A DNA stretch of 64,000 nucleotides from Gp6-AA40 sp963772955 (lineage in GTDB: Bacteria; Acidobacteriota; Vicinamibacteria; Vicinamibacterales; UBA2999), in NCBI GenBank assembly GCA_963772955.1, contig CAVYZF010000009.1:868001-932000 (forward strand), read 5' to 3'. The notes beneath the pieces were generated by a model that searched no databases, was not told the origin of the DNA, and worked only from the letters and a program-made list of their open reading frames with translations. Position 1 is the first letter of the stretch. Each line of letters begins with the position of its first letter. Shown one piece after another: positions 34,982 to 42,805 of the stretch. Position numbers and translations under genes: made by a program.

Positions 34982-35485
34982 ATGGCAGCGGACTTCTTTC
35001 TGGGCGAGTCGCTCGTGGGCGACGGCAACGAGGTCGCACACATCGACTTGATCATTGGCTCGAAGACGGGCCCGGCGGGCTCAGCGTTTTGCAACGCGCT
35101 GGCAAACAACAAGGACGGTTTCACGACGCTGTTGGCGGTCGTCGCGCCGAACCTGCCGTGCAAGCCGGATACGCTCCTCTTCAACAAGGTGACGATCAAG
35201 GGCGCGAAGCAGGCGGTGCAGATGTTCGGACCGGCCCAGGCGGCCGTCGCGCGTGCGGTCGTCGACTCAGTCGAGAGCGGCGTGATCCCGCAGGACAAGG
35301 CCAATGACCTGTGCATCCTCGTGGGCGTGTTCATTCACTGGGAAGCGGCCGACGACAAGAAGATCTACGACTACAACTACCAGGCGACGAAGGAATCGAT
35401 CGCGCGTGCCCTCGGCGGCAAGCCGTCGGTGAGCGACGTCCTCGCGGGCGCGAAGACGGCCAAGCATCCGTTCAGTCCGAAGTAA
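34982..35485 (+). CDS. fae: Formaldehyde-activating enzyme, copy 1
   Basis: 167 residues. Fae condenses formaldehyde with tetrahydromethanopterin to methylene-H4MPT. Sequence is full length with the conserved GDGNEVAHIDLIIG near the N-terminus (His20 as likely acid/base) and PCKPDTLLFNKVTI. Start 34982 has AGGAGAG upstream; the longer frame lacks support. The protein is identical to copy 2 at 36350. The flanking array begins 6 bases after the stop. Confidence 0.95.
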   Translation: MAADFFLGESLVGDGNEVAHIDLIIGSKTGPAGSAFCNALANNKDGFTTLLAVVAPNLPCKPDTLLFNKVTIKGAKQAVQMFGPAQAAVARAVVDSVESGVIPQDKANDLCILVGVFIHWEAADDKKIYDYNYQATKESIARALGGKPSVSDVLAGAKTAKHPFSPK

Positions 35486-35490
35486 CTTTG

Positions 35491-35632
35491 GTAGCTGGGT
35501 AGCTGGGTAGCTGGGTAGCTGGGTAGCTGGGGCAAAACTCATCCCCCTAGCCACCCAGCGACCTAGCCCACCCAGCGACCTAGCCGACCCAGCGACCCAG
35601 CCCACCCAGCTACCTAGGCCCCCCAGCTACCG
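35491..35632. repeat. Octamer palindrome between fae and marR-like gene
   Basis: Left arm: five perfect GGTAGCTG units (35491-35532). Right arm (35551-35632): complementary units such as CCCAGCGA, CCTAGCCC and CCCAGCTA. The centre is CAAAACTCATCC. The right arm ends at the TAG stop (35627-35629) of the marR-like gene, so the palindrome spans exactly the gap between two convergent genes and may serve as terminator for both. Confidence 0.9.
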
Positions 35633-36151
35633 CGAAGCACTCCGCTTGGCGCGAGCACCAGTGGGAGATCCGTCCAGCTCCCCGGCGATCGCCGTCAGCG
35701 TTCGCCGCGTCACACTGAGCTCAGAATCGGTCCACGTCGACATCAATCGCTTGATTGCCGATTCCACGGTTCCGACAGACGGGACGGTGAGACGTTTTCC
35801 TTTCGCGGTGATCTCGAGCTGCACGCGCCGCGCATCGCTCGGATCCGTGAGCCGGCGCAGGAGTCCGCGCGCCTCGAGCCGCTGAAGGATTCCGGTCAAC
35901 GTGCTTGGATGCACGTGCAGCGTCCGAGCGAGGTCGCCCGCAGAGAGACCCGGGAAATTTCCAACGATACGCAGCACGAGACGTTGCGGCCCCGTCACGC
36001 CGAACTTGGCCTGCATGCCGCGCGACGCGCGATCCAGGCCATGGTTGATCGCCCACATGAGCCGCATGAAATCGAGCACGGGCCCGAGCGGACGGTCGCC
36101 GGGAGTTTCTGTGTTGGGTTTGGAAGGTCTTGCCTGGGATAGGCTGGCCAA
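35627..36151 (-). CDS. MarR-family transcriptional regulator
   Basis: About 174 residues if translated from TTG 36151; an upstream frame extends to 36283 and the true start is uncertain. The winged helix is clear: LGVTGPQRLVLRIV-like GVTGPQRLVLRIVGNFPGLSAGDLARTLHVHPSTLTGILQRLEARGLLRR then DARRVQLEITAKG. It lies between the two fae copies, convergent with the first and divergent from the second, so it may control formaldehyde detoxification in response to a small ligand. TAG stop is in the octamer palindrome. Confidence 0.83.
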   Translation of the reverse strand: MASLSQARPSKPNTETPGDRPLGPVLDFMRLMWAINHGLDRASRGMQAKFGVTGPQRLVLRIVGNFPGLSAGDLARTLHVHPSTLTGILQRLEARGLLRRLTDPSDARRVQLEITAKGKRLTVPSVGTVESAIKRLMSTWTDSELSVTRRTLTAIAGELDGSPTGARAKRSASR

Positions 36152-36281
36152 GTCATTACTGTAACACCGGAGATACGAGGAGACGGTGATATAGTCGGCA
36201 GGTTTCGGGCGCGCCAGGGGTCCATCGCGCACGGGTTGCGAGGCTTCGCGGCGCCGCGGATCGGCGAGCGAAGGCGCTACC

Positions 36282-36321
36282 AAGAAACTAGTAGACGACT
36301 GAATTCAAAGAACCAGTAGAC
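36282..36321 (+). promoter_or_regulatory. Direct repeats upstream of fae copy 2
   Basis: AAGAAACTAGTAGAC (36282-36296) and AAAGAACCAGTAGAC (36307-36321) share 12 of 15 positions at a 25-base spacing, in the divergent region between the marR-like gene and fae. They are candidate binding sites for the regulator; no MarR palindrome is evident. Confidence 0.4.
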
Positions 36322-36349
36322 CCCTCACTTCAGACAGGAGTGTGTCGAC

Positions 36350-36853
36350 ATGGCAGCGGACTTTTTTCTGGGCGAGTCGCTCGTGGGCGATGGCAACGAG
36401 GTCGCGCACATCGACTTGATCATTGGCTCGAAGACAGGACCGGCGGGTTCAGCGTTCTGCAACGCGCTGGCAAACAACAAGGACGGTTTCACGACGCTGT
36501 TGGCGGTGGTCGCGCCGAACCTGCCGTGCAAGCCCGATACGCTCCTGTTCAACAAGGTGACGATCAAGGGCGCCAAGCAGGCGGTGCAGATGTTCGGACC
36601 GGCCCAGGCCGCTGTCGCGCGCGCAGTGGTCGACTCGGTCGAGAGCGGTGTGATCCCGCAGGACAAGGCCAACGACCTGTGCATCCTTGTCGGCGTGTTC
36701 ATCCATTGGGAAGCCGCCGACGACAAGAAGATCTACGACTACAACTATCAGGCGACGAAGGAATCGATCGCGCGTGCGCTCGGCGGCAAGCCGTCGGTGA
36801 GCGACGTGCTCGCGGGCGCGAAGACGGCCAAGCATCCGTTCAGCCCCAAGTAG
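36350..36853 (+). CDS. fae: Formaldehyde-activating enzyme, copy 2
   Basis: 167 residues, identical in protein sequence to copy 1 but differing at scattered synonymous positions, so the two genes are not a recent DNA duplication or have been kept equal at protein level by selection. ATG follows CAGGAGTG. It leads toward mtdB, the next enzyme of the pathway, about 115 bases downstream across an octamer palindrome. TAG stop is the first base group of that palindrome. Confidence 0.95.
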   Translation: MAADFFLGESLVGDGNEVAHIDLIIGSKTGPAGSAFCNALANNKDGFTTLLAVVAPNLPCKPDTLLFNKVTIKGAKQAVQMFGPAQAAVARAVVDSVESGVIPQDKANDLCILVGVFIHWEAADDKKIYDYNYQATKESIARALGGKPSVSDVLAGAKTAKHPFSPK

Positions 36854-36958
36854 GTCGCTAAGTAGCTGGGTGGCTGGGTCGCTAGCTAGGTGGCTGGGGA
36901 AAACACCCAGCAACCCAGTCTCACCTAGTAACCCAGCTACGTAGAACCAGCTACCTAG
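36851..36958. repeat. Octamer palindrome between fae copy 2 and mtdB
   Basis: Left arm units GGTCGCTA, AGTAGCTG, GGTGGCTG; right arm units ACCCAGCA, ACCCAGTC, CACCTAGT and ACCCAGCT (36905-36958). Period 8, more degenerate than the one at 35491. The fae stop codon TAG is at its left edge. Confidence 0.85.
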
Positions 36959-36968
36959 TTCAACTCCC

Positions 36969-37823
36969 GTGAAGAAGCTCCTTCTGCAGTTGGATTCCTC
37001 TCCACTTCCCAGCGTCTTCGATCGCGTGGTCGCGTTCGATGCCGGCGCAGACGAAGTCATGAGCTACGGCGGGGTCACGACCGACAATGTCCGCGACCTC
37101 GTGCACGGCGCGATTTTCACGCGCGGCCCGAAGCACCTGCACTCGACAGCCATCTTCATCGGCGGCACCGACATGGCCCTCGGCGAGAAACTCCTCAGCG
37201 CCGTGAAGAAGGCATTCTTCGGTCCACTACGCGTCTCGGTGATGCTCGACTCGAACGGATCCAACACAACCGCCGTTGCCGCTGTCGCCAAGATGCGTCA
37301 AGCCGCAGGCACGCTCGATGGACGCGCCGTTGTCGTCACCGCAGGGTCTGGCCCCGTCGGTCTCCGCGCGGCAGGGTTGCTCGCGCAGGCGGGTGCGCGC
37401 GTGACCGTGACGTCGAGGCGAGCAGGAGACGGTTCGCTTGCCGGGAAGATCACACAGCGGTTTGGCGGCTCGGTTCGCGAAGCTACGATGGCGGACGGCG
37501 CCGGTGCAGTGCAGGCGCTCGAAGGTGCGGAGATGTTCCTCAACGCCGGACCGGCAGGTGTCTGCCTGATTCCTCGCGCCGCGTGGGTTGGCCGCGCGGG
37601 TCTTCGGGTGGCCGGCGACGTCAACGCGGTCCCGCCACTCGGTGTCGAGGGCATCGAAGTCACCGACGATGGCGCGACGCGAGAGGGCGTGACGACGTTC
37701 GGCGCGCTGGGCATCGGCGGCTTGAAAATGAAGATTCACAAGGCGTGTATTGCGAAGCTGTTCGAGAAGAACGATCTGGTACTGGACGCCGAGTCGATCG
37801 CCGGGCTGGCTGAGACTCTGTAA
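36969..37823 (+). CDS. mtdB: NAD(P)-dependent methylene-tetrahydromethanopterin dehydrogenase
   Basis: 284 residues. Oxidises methylene-H4MPT to methenyl-H4MPT. N-terminal substrate domain with LLLQLDSSPLPSVFDRVVAFDAGADEVMSYGGV and a Rossmann segment with VVVTAGSGPVGLRAAGLLAQAGARVTVTSRR (about 122-152). Length fits MtdA/MtdB; the H4MPT context and absence of MtdA-specific neighbours favours MtdB. GTG start. Stop TAA opens the next array. Confidence 0.9.
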   Translation: MKKLLLQLDSSPLPSVFDRVVAFDAGADEVMSYGGVTTDNVRDLVHGAIFTRGPKHLHSTAIFIGGTDMALGEKLLSAVKKAFFGPLRVSVMLDSNGSNTTAVAAVAKMRQAAGTLDGRAVVVTAGSGPVGLRAAGLLAQAGARVTVTSRRAGDGSLAGKITQRFGGSVREATMADGAGAVQALEGAEMFLNAGPAGVCLIPRAAWVGRAGLRVAGDVNAVPPLGVEGIEVTDDGATREGVTTFGALGIGGLKMKIHKACIAKLFEKNDLVLDAESIAGLAETL

Positions 37824-37900
37824 TGCAAGATGCAACATTCAAAATGCAAACGATGCAGGACTCGTTTGTTTGCATCTTGCATTTTGCATTTTGAATTACA
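37821..37900. repeat. AT-rich heptamer palindrome between mtdB and DUF1464-like gene
   Basis: Left arm words TGCAAGA, TGCAACA, TTCAAAA, TGCAAAC; right arm TTTGCAT, CTTGCAT, TTTGCAT, TTTGAAT. Strict period 7 on both sides with a centre near 37855. It begins at the mtdB stop and ends at the first base of the next ATG (37900). It is the only AT-rich member, showing that the word is free to vary. Confidence 0.88.
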
Positions 37901-38988
37901 TGCCTAGAGTTGCAGGGATCGATCCGGGCACAGTCAGTCTTGATATCTGCGGCCTCGACGCTGATCGAGTCTTTCTCGACGAAACGTTCCCCACTGAAGA
38001 CGCGCTCGCAGACCCATCACTGATCATCGACCTGATCGAACGCGCATCGCCGCTCGATCTCGTGGTGGGCCCTTCTGGCTACGGGCTTCCGCTCACCAAC
38101 GCACGCGATCTCACAGAGTCGGACATTCGACTCGCCTGCCTGGCGCCGCGCGGCGAGAACAGCGGCATCGGAGGGTTGTCGTCGCTGATGCGCGCGCTGG
38201 CCACATCGACTGCGCCTGTCGTGATGACGCCGGGCGTCGTGCACCTGACGTCTGTTCCTGCGCATCGAAAGATCAATCGTGTCGACATGGGGACGGCCGA
38301 CAAGGTCTGTTCGGTTGCGCTCGCGATCCACGAGCAGGCCCGGCGCCGCGGATGCCCCGCGAGAGAAGTGTCGTTCATCCTCCTGGAACTCGGGGGAGCC
38401 TTCACTGCCGCCATCGCGGTCGAACACGGTCGCATCGTCGATGGCCTTGGTGGTTCCTCAGGGCCGATTGGTGCGATCGCGAGCGGAGCGCTCGACGGTG
38501 AAGTGGCGTTCCTTGCCGGGCAAGTCACGAAGCAGATGATCTTCTCGGGTGGTGCGCTCGCGGTTGCGGGGACGCCGGACGCACGCGCCGAAGCCGTGGC
38601 GGAAGTGACGACCCCGGCGCGGCAGAAGGCACTCGAGGGGTATCTCGAATCCATCGTGAAGGCCGTGGCGACGCTGACGATTTCGGCGCCAGCAGCGCGG
38701 TCCGTGGTGTTGTCGGGAAGGCTCGCGCGCGTGGCCACGATTCGCGGAGGATTGATGTCGCGGCTGTCGCGCACGCTGCCGGGAGGAACTGTTGAATCCC
38801 TCGCCGGCATCGCGACGGTCTGCAAGCATGCGGCACAAGGCGCGGCGATCCTTGCCGACGGACTCGCGGGCGGCAGTGCCGCGGAGCTTGTTCAGACACT
38901 CGGCATTCGCGCAGCGACGGGTACGGTCCTCGATCATCTCTACGTGATAACTCCCGAGGCGGCCCGCCGGCGACTCGGAATCGATTAG
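37900..38988 (+). CDS. DUF1464 family protein (ASKHA-like) of the H4MPT cluster
   Basis: 362 residues. N-terminal VAGIDPGTVSLDICGLD and later glycine-rich loops (LELGGAFTAAIAVEHGRIVDGLGGSSG, about 160-185) resemble the acetate/butyrate kinase-like ASKHA fold of DUF1464. Proteins of this family are found in archaea and in bacterial H4MPT loci; the role, possibly in cofactor synthesis, is not established. Start 37900 is chosen because the earlier frame is the shadow of mtdB and the palindrome. The stop is 2 bases before the next GTG. Confidence 0.8.
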   Translation: MPRVAGIDPGTVSLDICGLDADRVFLDETFPTEDALADPSLIIDLIERASPLDLVVGPSGYGLPLTNARDLTESDIRLACLAPRGENSGIGGLSSLMRALATSTAPVVMTPGVVHLTSVPAHRKINRVDMGTADKVCSVALAIHEQARRRGCPAREVSFILLELGGAFTAAIAVEHGRIVDGLGGSSGPIGAIASGALDGEVAFLAGQVTKQMIFSGGALAVAGTPDARAEAVAEVTTPARQKALEGYLESIVKAVATLTISAPAARSVVLSGRLARVATIRGGLMSRLSRTLPGGTVESLAGIATVCKHAAQGAAILADGLAGGSAAELVQTLGIRAATGTVLDHLYVITPEAARRRLGID

Positions 38989-38990
38989 AC

Positions 38991-40109
38991 GTGCGCGTAC
39001 TGATCGTCGGCGTGTCTACTCGCGCCGCCGCGGATTCAGCGGCGCGAGCAGGGTTCGAGGTGATCGCGCTCGACGCCTACGCCGACCTCGATCAGCACCC
39101 GTCTGTGCGCGCGTTGTCGCTGCCGCGAGACTTCGGAACCCCGTTCTCCCCTGAAGCGGTGGTGAATGCGGCGAGGGAGCTACCGGGTGATGCGCTCGTC
39201 TATCTCTCCAGCCTCGAGAATCACCCGCAGGCCGTGGACGCTCTGACGAGGGGGCGCACGATCTGGGGAAATCGTTCCGATGCCCTGCGCCGTGTGAGAG
39301 ATCCCAACGCGCTGGTTGCAGCCTTCGCGGCGCGAGGGATACGCGCGCCACGTGTGATCGGGGCCGGCCAGGCAGCGTCGTTGCCCCGCGACGGCGAACG
39401 CTGGATGCTGAAGCCGCGAGCGTCGGGCGGTGGCCACGGAGTGAGACTCTGGTCTCCGGGTGAAGAGGTGGCGCCAGGCCACTATTTGCAGGAGTTCGTT
39501 GAAGGGACTCCTGGCTCCGTCAACTTCGTCGCCGCCGGTGGCCGTGGCGTCGTGCTTGGGATCACGCGACAACTCGTGGGCGACGCCGCCTTCGGGTCGT
39601 CTGGATGTCGTTATTGCGGAAATATCCTGCTGAAGGGTCAGGCGCTGGTTCCGGATGCGACCGCGCTCGTCGACGCGGTCACGGCGGAGTTCTCGCTCGC
39701 CGGCGTCGGGAGCATCGACGTCATCGCGAGCGCAGACGGCCTTCAACCAGTAGAAGTGAATCCGCGTTGGTCTGCATCGATGGAGCTCGTAGAACGAGCG
39801 CGTGGTATCTCGATGTTTGCCGTGCACGCCGATGCGTGCGCGAAGGGCGAGCTTCCAGCATTCGACGTCAGCGCATCGCAACCTGCGACGCATGGCAAGG
39901 CGATCGTATTCGCCAAAAAGGATCTTGTGGTCGGTGACACGCGCGCCTGGCTCGACGATCAGACGGTTCGCGACGTTCCGCGAGCGGGCGACACAATCGC
40001 CGCGGGCCAGCCGATCTGCACTGTCCTTGCGACCGGCTCAGACGATGACCACTGTTACGCGAAGCTCGTCGAACGGGCGAACGAGGTCTATAGGTTGCTG
40101 GGTAGCTAG
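38991..40109 (+). CDS. ATP-grasp domain protein, H4MPT-cluster type
   Basis: 372 residues. N-terminal Rossmann-like VLIVGVSTRAAADSAARAGFEVIALDAYADLD, then ATP-grasp elements: WMLKPRASGGGHGVRLW (about 135-151) as ATP loop and EVNPRWSASMELVERA (about 256-271) with metal-binding Glu/Asn. ATP-grasp ligases of this type are encoded in methanopterin loci and may add a side-chain residue to the cofactor; the substrate is not known here. GTG start. TAG stop (40107-40109) lies in the octamer array, next to the IS insertion. Confidence 0.85.
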   Translation: MRVLIVGVSTRAAADSAARAGFEVIALDAYADLDQHPSVRALSLPRDFGTPFSPEAVVNAARELPGDALVYLSSLENHPQAVDALTRGRTIWGNRSDALRRVRDPNALVAAFAARGIRAPRVIGAGQAASLPRDGERWMLKPRASGGGHGVRLWSPGEEVAPGHYLQEFVEGTPGSVNFVAAGGRGVVLGITRQLVGDAAFGSSGCRYCGNILLKGQALVPDATALVDAVTAEFSLAGVGSIDVIASADGLQPVEVNPRWSASMELVERARGISMFAVHADACAKGELPAFDVSASQPATHGKAIVFAKKDLVVGDTRAWLDDQTVRDVPRAGDTIAAGQPICTVLATGSDDDHCYAKLVERANEVYRLLGS

Positions 40110-40115
40110 GTGTCT
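40093..40115 (+). repeat. Octamer array, left part, interrupted by the IS element
   Basis: GGTTGCTG, GGTAGCTA, GGTGTCT. It continues as AGGTGTCTAGG at 41160. Bases 40108-40115 (AGGTGTCT) are the left target-site duplication of the IS. Confidence 0.75.
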
Positions 40116-41159
40116 TCTGCTTATCCGGTTGTTTCAGCAAGCCACCATATGTAGTGTAGCGGCGTGCCGCGGCCGTCGTTTCCGAAGAATATGCGCGACT
40201 TTCAGCGGCAATTCGCCAGCGAAGAGGCCTGTCAGGACTACCTGGCCGCATGTCGCTGGCCCGATGGGTTCGCCTGTCCACGGTGCGGGCACCACCGCGC
40301 GTATCGCTTGAAGGAGCACCGACGGTGGCAGTGCGCGGCATGCCGGTACCAGGTCTCGCTGACCGCGGGCACGATTCTCCACAACACGAAAACGCCGCTG
40401 ACGGTGTGGTTCTGGGCGGCCTACCTGACGGTGACAGACACGCGCGGCATGTCGGCACTCCTGCTGCAGCGGCAGCTCGGCCTTCGTCGATACGAAACGG
40501 CGTGGATGCTGCTGCACAAATTGCGGCGCGCGCTGGTCAATGCGGCCCGCGAGCCGCTTCACGGCGAGGTGGAGATCGATGACACGTGGATCGGCGGTCC
40601 GCAGGCCGGGCTGCGCGGGAGTCGCCAATTGAAGGGCCGCCATGCCGCCCTGGTGTTGGTCGCCGTCGAGAAACGTGGAGCCACATCCGGCCGCGTGCGC
40701 ATGGCCGTGATTCCGGACTTCAAGGCGACGACGCTGACGGCCTTCATCAAGCAGCACGTGGTCCCGGGCTCGACGATCTATACCGACGGCCTGAAGCAGT
40801 TCACCGGTCTGCCGCTCGCCGGCTTCACACATGTTGCGCGCGCGCAACCACTGCGCGGAGAGCTCCGCAAGGGAGCGCAATCGGTCGTGCCGCTCGCTGA
40901 CCGCGCGATTGGCCACCTTCAGCAATGGCTCGTGGGGACCCATCATGGCGTCAGTCGCGCTCAGCTCCAGGTCTACCTGGACGAGTTCGCCTTTCGCCAT
41001 AACCGTCGGCGGAAACCGACCGCGGCGTTTCAGACCTTGCTCGGTCTCGGCGCTGGACGCGCCCCGACGCCGTATCGACGGATTCGGGGTGCCCAAGACG
41101 TGGCGGCCAGCGGCTGATCGCAACATATTGGGGTCAGCTGAAACAACCGGATAAGCAAG
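40116..41159 (+). mobile_element. IS1595-family (ISXO2-like) insertion sequence
   Basis: 1044 bases with nearly perfect terminal inverted repeats; a 21-base core, TGCTTATCCGGTTGTTTCAGC, occurs at 40118-40138 and inverted at 41137-41157. It is flanked by 8-base direct duplications AGGTGTCT (40108-40115 and 41160-41167), the size known for IS1595 elements. It carries one intact transposase gene and looks recently active. It interrupts an octamer palindrome between convergent genes. Confidence 0.9.
40164..41117 (+). CDS. ISXO2-like/IS1595 family transposase
   Basis: 317 residues. N-terminal zinc ribbon CPRC...CAAC (about 38-64) and a DDE-type catalytic core: first Asp in EVEIDDTWIGG (about 138-142), second in IYTDGLKQF (about 210), last acidic residue in YLDEFAFRHNRR (about 275). 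GTG start. Complete and apparently functional. Confidence 0.93.
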   Translation: MPRPSFPKNMRDFQRQFASEEACQDYLAACRWPDGFACPRCGHHRAYRLKEHRRWQCAACRYQVSLTAGTILHNTKTPLTVWFWAAYLTVTDTRGMSALLLQRQLGLRRYETAWMLLHKLRRALVNAAREPLHGEVEIDDTWIGGPQAGLRGSRQLKGRHAALVLVAVEKRGATSGRVRMAVIPDFKATTLTAFIKQHVVPGSTIYTDGLKQFTGLPLAGFTHVARAQPLRGELRKGAQSVVPLADRAIGHLQQWLVGTHHGVSRAQLQVYLDEFAFRHNRRRKPTAAFQTLLGLGAGRAPTPYRRIRGAQDVAASG

Positions 41160-41204
41160 AGGTGTCTAGGTTGTAGTGCCACCCCAGCGACCTAGCGACG
41201 CAGA
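41160..41204. repeat. Octamer array, right part, after the IS element
   Basis: AGGTGTCT (right target duplication), then AGGTTGTAG, a turn, and the complementary units CCCAGCGA, CCTAGCGA up to the TAG stop (41192-41194) of the hydrolase on the minus strand. Joined to 40093-40115 it forms one palindrome between convergent genes. Confidence 0.75.
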
Positions 41205-42082
41205 AACCGATTCACAATCTCCACGACCTCATCAGGCTTCTCATCGCTCGGGTAATGGCCGACATCGGGAACGGTGACGAGCTGCGCATTCGGCAGCGTT
41301 TTCTTCAGCTCCTCCTGTGTCTCCGGCGGCACGATGTTGCTACGTCCACCAAGGATGTAGAGAATCGGCGATGTGATGGTGCGCACGAAGCGCCAGAGAT
41401 CGGTTGCGACGAATCCGTTCACGAGCTGCGGATCGCGTTTCCACTCGATGCGTCCATCCGCGCGCTTCTTCGTGCCGTAGCGCACGTAGGGCTCGAGGAC
41501 GGCGGGTGACATGCGCGGGTTCGTCTTCCTGAGCTGCGCGAGGAGCTCGTCTTCTGATGCCCACCCGGCCTGTTCCTGTTGCACCCGCTTCGCGTAGTTG
41601 TCAGCAATCTGTCGCGGACGCTCGGGGCCGACGTCTTCGGAGATGACGTGCGACACGAGCTCTGGATGTGTGCCTGCGAAGACCTGGACGACGCGGCCGC
41701 CCGTCGAATTGCCCCAGAGCGTGAGGTCTCGAAGCCCGAGTTGCTGCACCACGCCTTCGAGATCGCCAACGTGATCTTCAACGAGGTAGCGCCCCTTCGG
41801 ATCCCAACCTGAGTCGCCGTGTCCGCGCATGTCGATGGCAATCACGCGATACGTCGGCGAGAAGCGCACGGCGAGGTGATCGAACGTGCGCGCGACGCGA
41901 TCGAGGCCGTGCACCATGACGAACGGCTTTCCGTTGCCACCCCAGTCCACGTAGTGGATGCGCAGTCCATTGACGTCAACGAATCGATCCACTGGTTGAC
42001 GTGGCTGCTGGCCTTGCGCGGCAGCGAGGGCGCCGAAGGTGCTCAGCATGGGAATCACGGCGAGCGACCACAGTGTTTTCAT
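41192..42082 (-). CDS. Secreted alpha/beta hydrolase
   Basis: 296 residues. A signal peptide (residues 1-22, ending in AAAQG) precedes an alpha/beta fold with oxyanion motif VHGLDRV, the nucleophile elbow WGNSTGG (Ser about 144), a late Asp and His in PDVGHYPSDEKP. Substrate unknown (epoxide hydrolase or esterase type). The start is 24 bases from the divergent dienelactone hydrolase gene. Confidence 0.82.
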   Translation of the reverse strand: MKTLWSLAVIPMLSTFGALAAAQGQQPRQPVDRFVDVNGLRIHYVDWGGNGKPFVMVHGLDRVARTFDHLAVRFSPTYRVIAIDMRGHGDSGWDPKGRYLVEDHVGDLEGVVQQLGLRDLTLWGNSTGGRVVQVFAGTHPELVSHVISEDVGPERPRQIADNYAKRVQQEQAGWASEDELLAQLRKTNPRMSPAVLEPYVRYGTKKRADGRIEWKRDPQLVNGFVATDLWRFVRTITSPILYILGGRSNIVPPETQEELKKTLPNAQLVTVPDVGHYPSDEKPDEVVEIVNRFLRR

Positions 42083-42089
42083 GGCGATC

Positions 42090-42099
42090 AGATTATCCT
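42090..42099. promoter_or_regulatory. Overlapping divergent -10 boxes
   Basis: On plus, TATCCT (42094-42099) lies 7 bases before ATG 42107. On minus, TAATCT (42095-42090) lies 7 bases before ATG 42082. Both occupy the same GATTATCC core in a 24-base gap, so the two genes would share one promoter core and yield leaderless transcripts in opposite directions. Confidence 0.48.
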
Positions 42100-42106
42100 T
42101 ACGCGC

Positions 42107-42799
42107 ATGGCTGAAACCGTCGAATTCAAGAGCAACGGCAACACGGCGTCCGGGTACCTGGCAAAGCCGGCGAGCGGCTCAGGGCCGGGCGTGCTGGTGA
42201 TCCAGGAGTGGTGGGGTCTCGATTCCGGGATCAAGGAGATGGCGAATCGCCTGGCTCAGGCGGGTTTCGTGGCGCTTGCCCCCGATCTCTATCACGGCGA
42301 GCTTGCGGCCCACGACGAGATGGACAAAGCCTCGCACCTGATGCAGAGCCTTCCGCCCGATCGCGCCGGCCGCGACATGAGCGGTGCCGTCGACTACCTG
42401 GCCTCTCATCCCGCCGTCACAAGCAAGGGCATCGGCGTCGTCGGGTTCTGCATGGGCGGGATGCTCGCGTTCATCATTGCCGCCAATCGAGGTGACAAGG
42501 TGACAGCGGTCGTGCCGTTCTATGGCTTCCCGCAAGGTCCGACCGAACCGGACTGGTCGAAGTTGACGGCCGTGGTGAGCGGACACATGGCAGAGAACGA
42601 CAACTTCTTCGCACCGCCGGCTGCGCACGCGCTCGAGGCGAAGCTCCGGGGAATGGGGAAGACGGTCACACTGACAGTTCATCCCGGAACTGGTCATGCC
42701 TTCATGGGTCCGCACAACGCGCTGGGCACATTCAACGCAGAAGTCGCGGCCAAGGTGTGGCCCCAGGTGGTCTCATTCCTCAAAGAGCACGTGAAGTGA
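42107..42799 (+). CDS. Dienelactone hydrolase family protein
   Basis: 230 residues, cytoplasmic. Cys nucleophile in GVVGFCMGGM (about 113-121), with GHAFMGP His near residue 195, as in carboxymethylenebutenolidase. It may open dienelactones in aromatic degradation or act on other esters. Start 42107 is the first ATG with a promoter in place; the longer frame is the antisense of the hydrolase. Confidence 0.88.
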   Translation: MAETVEFKSNGNTASGYLAKPASGSGPGVLVIQEWWGLDSGIKEMANRLAQAGFVALAPDLYHGELAAHDEMDKASHLMQSLPPDRAGRDMSGAVDYLASHPAVTSKGIGVVGFCMGGMLAFIIAANRGDKVTAVVPFYGFPQGPTEPDWSKLTAVVSGHMAENDNFFAPPAAHALEAKLRGMGKTVTLTVHPGTGHAFMGPHNALGTFNAEVAAKVWPQVVSFLKEHVK

Positions 42800-42805
42800 G
42801 CAGCG

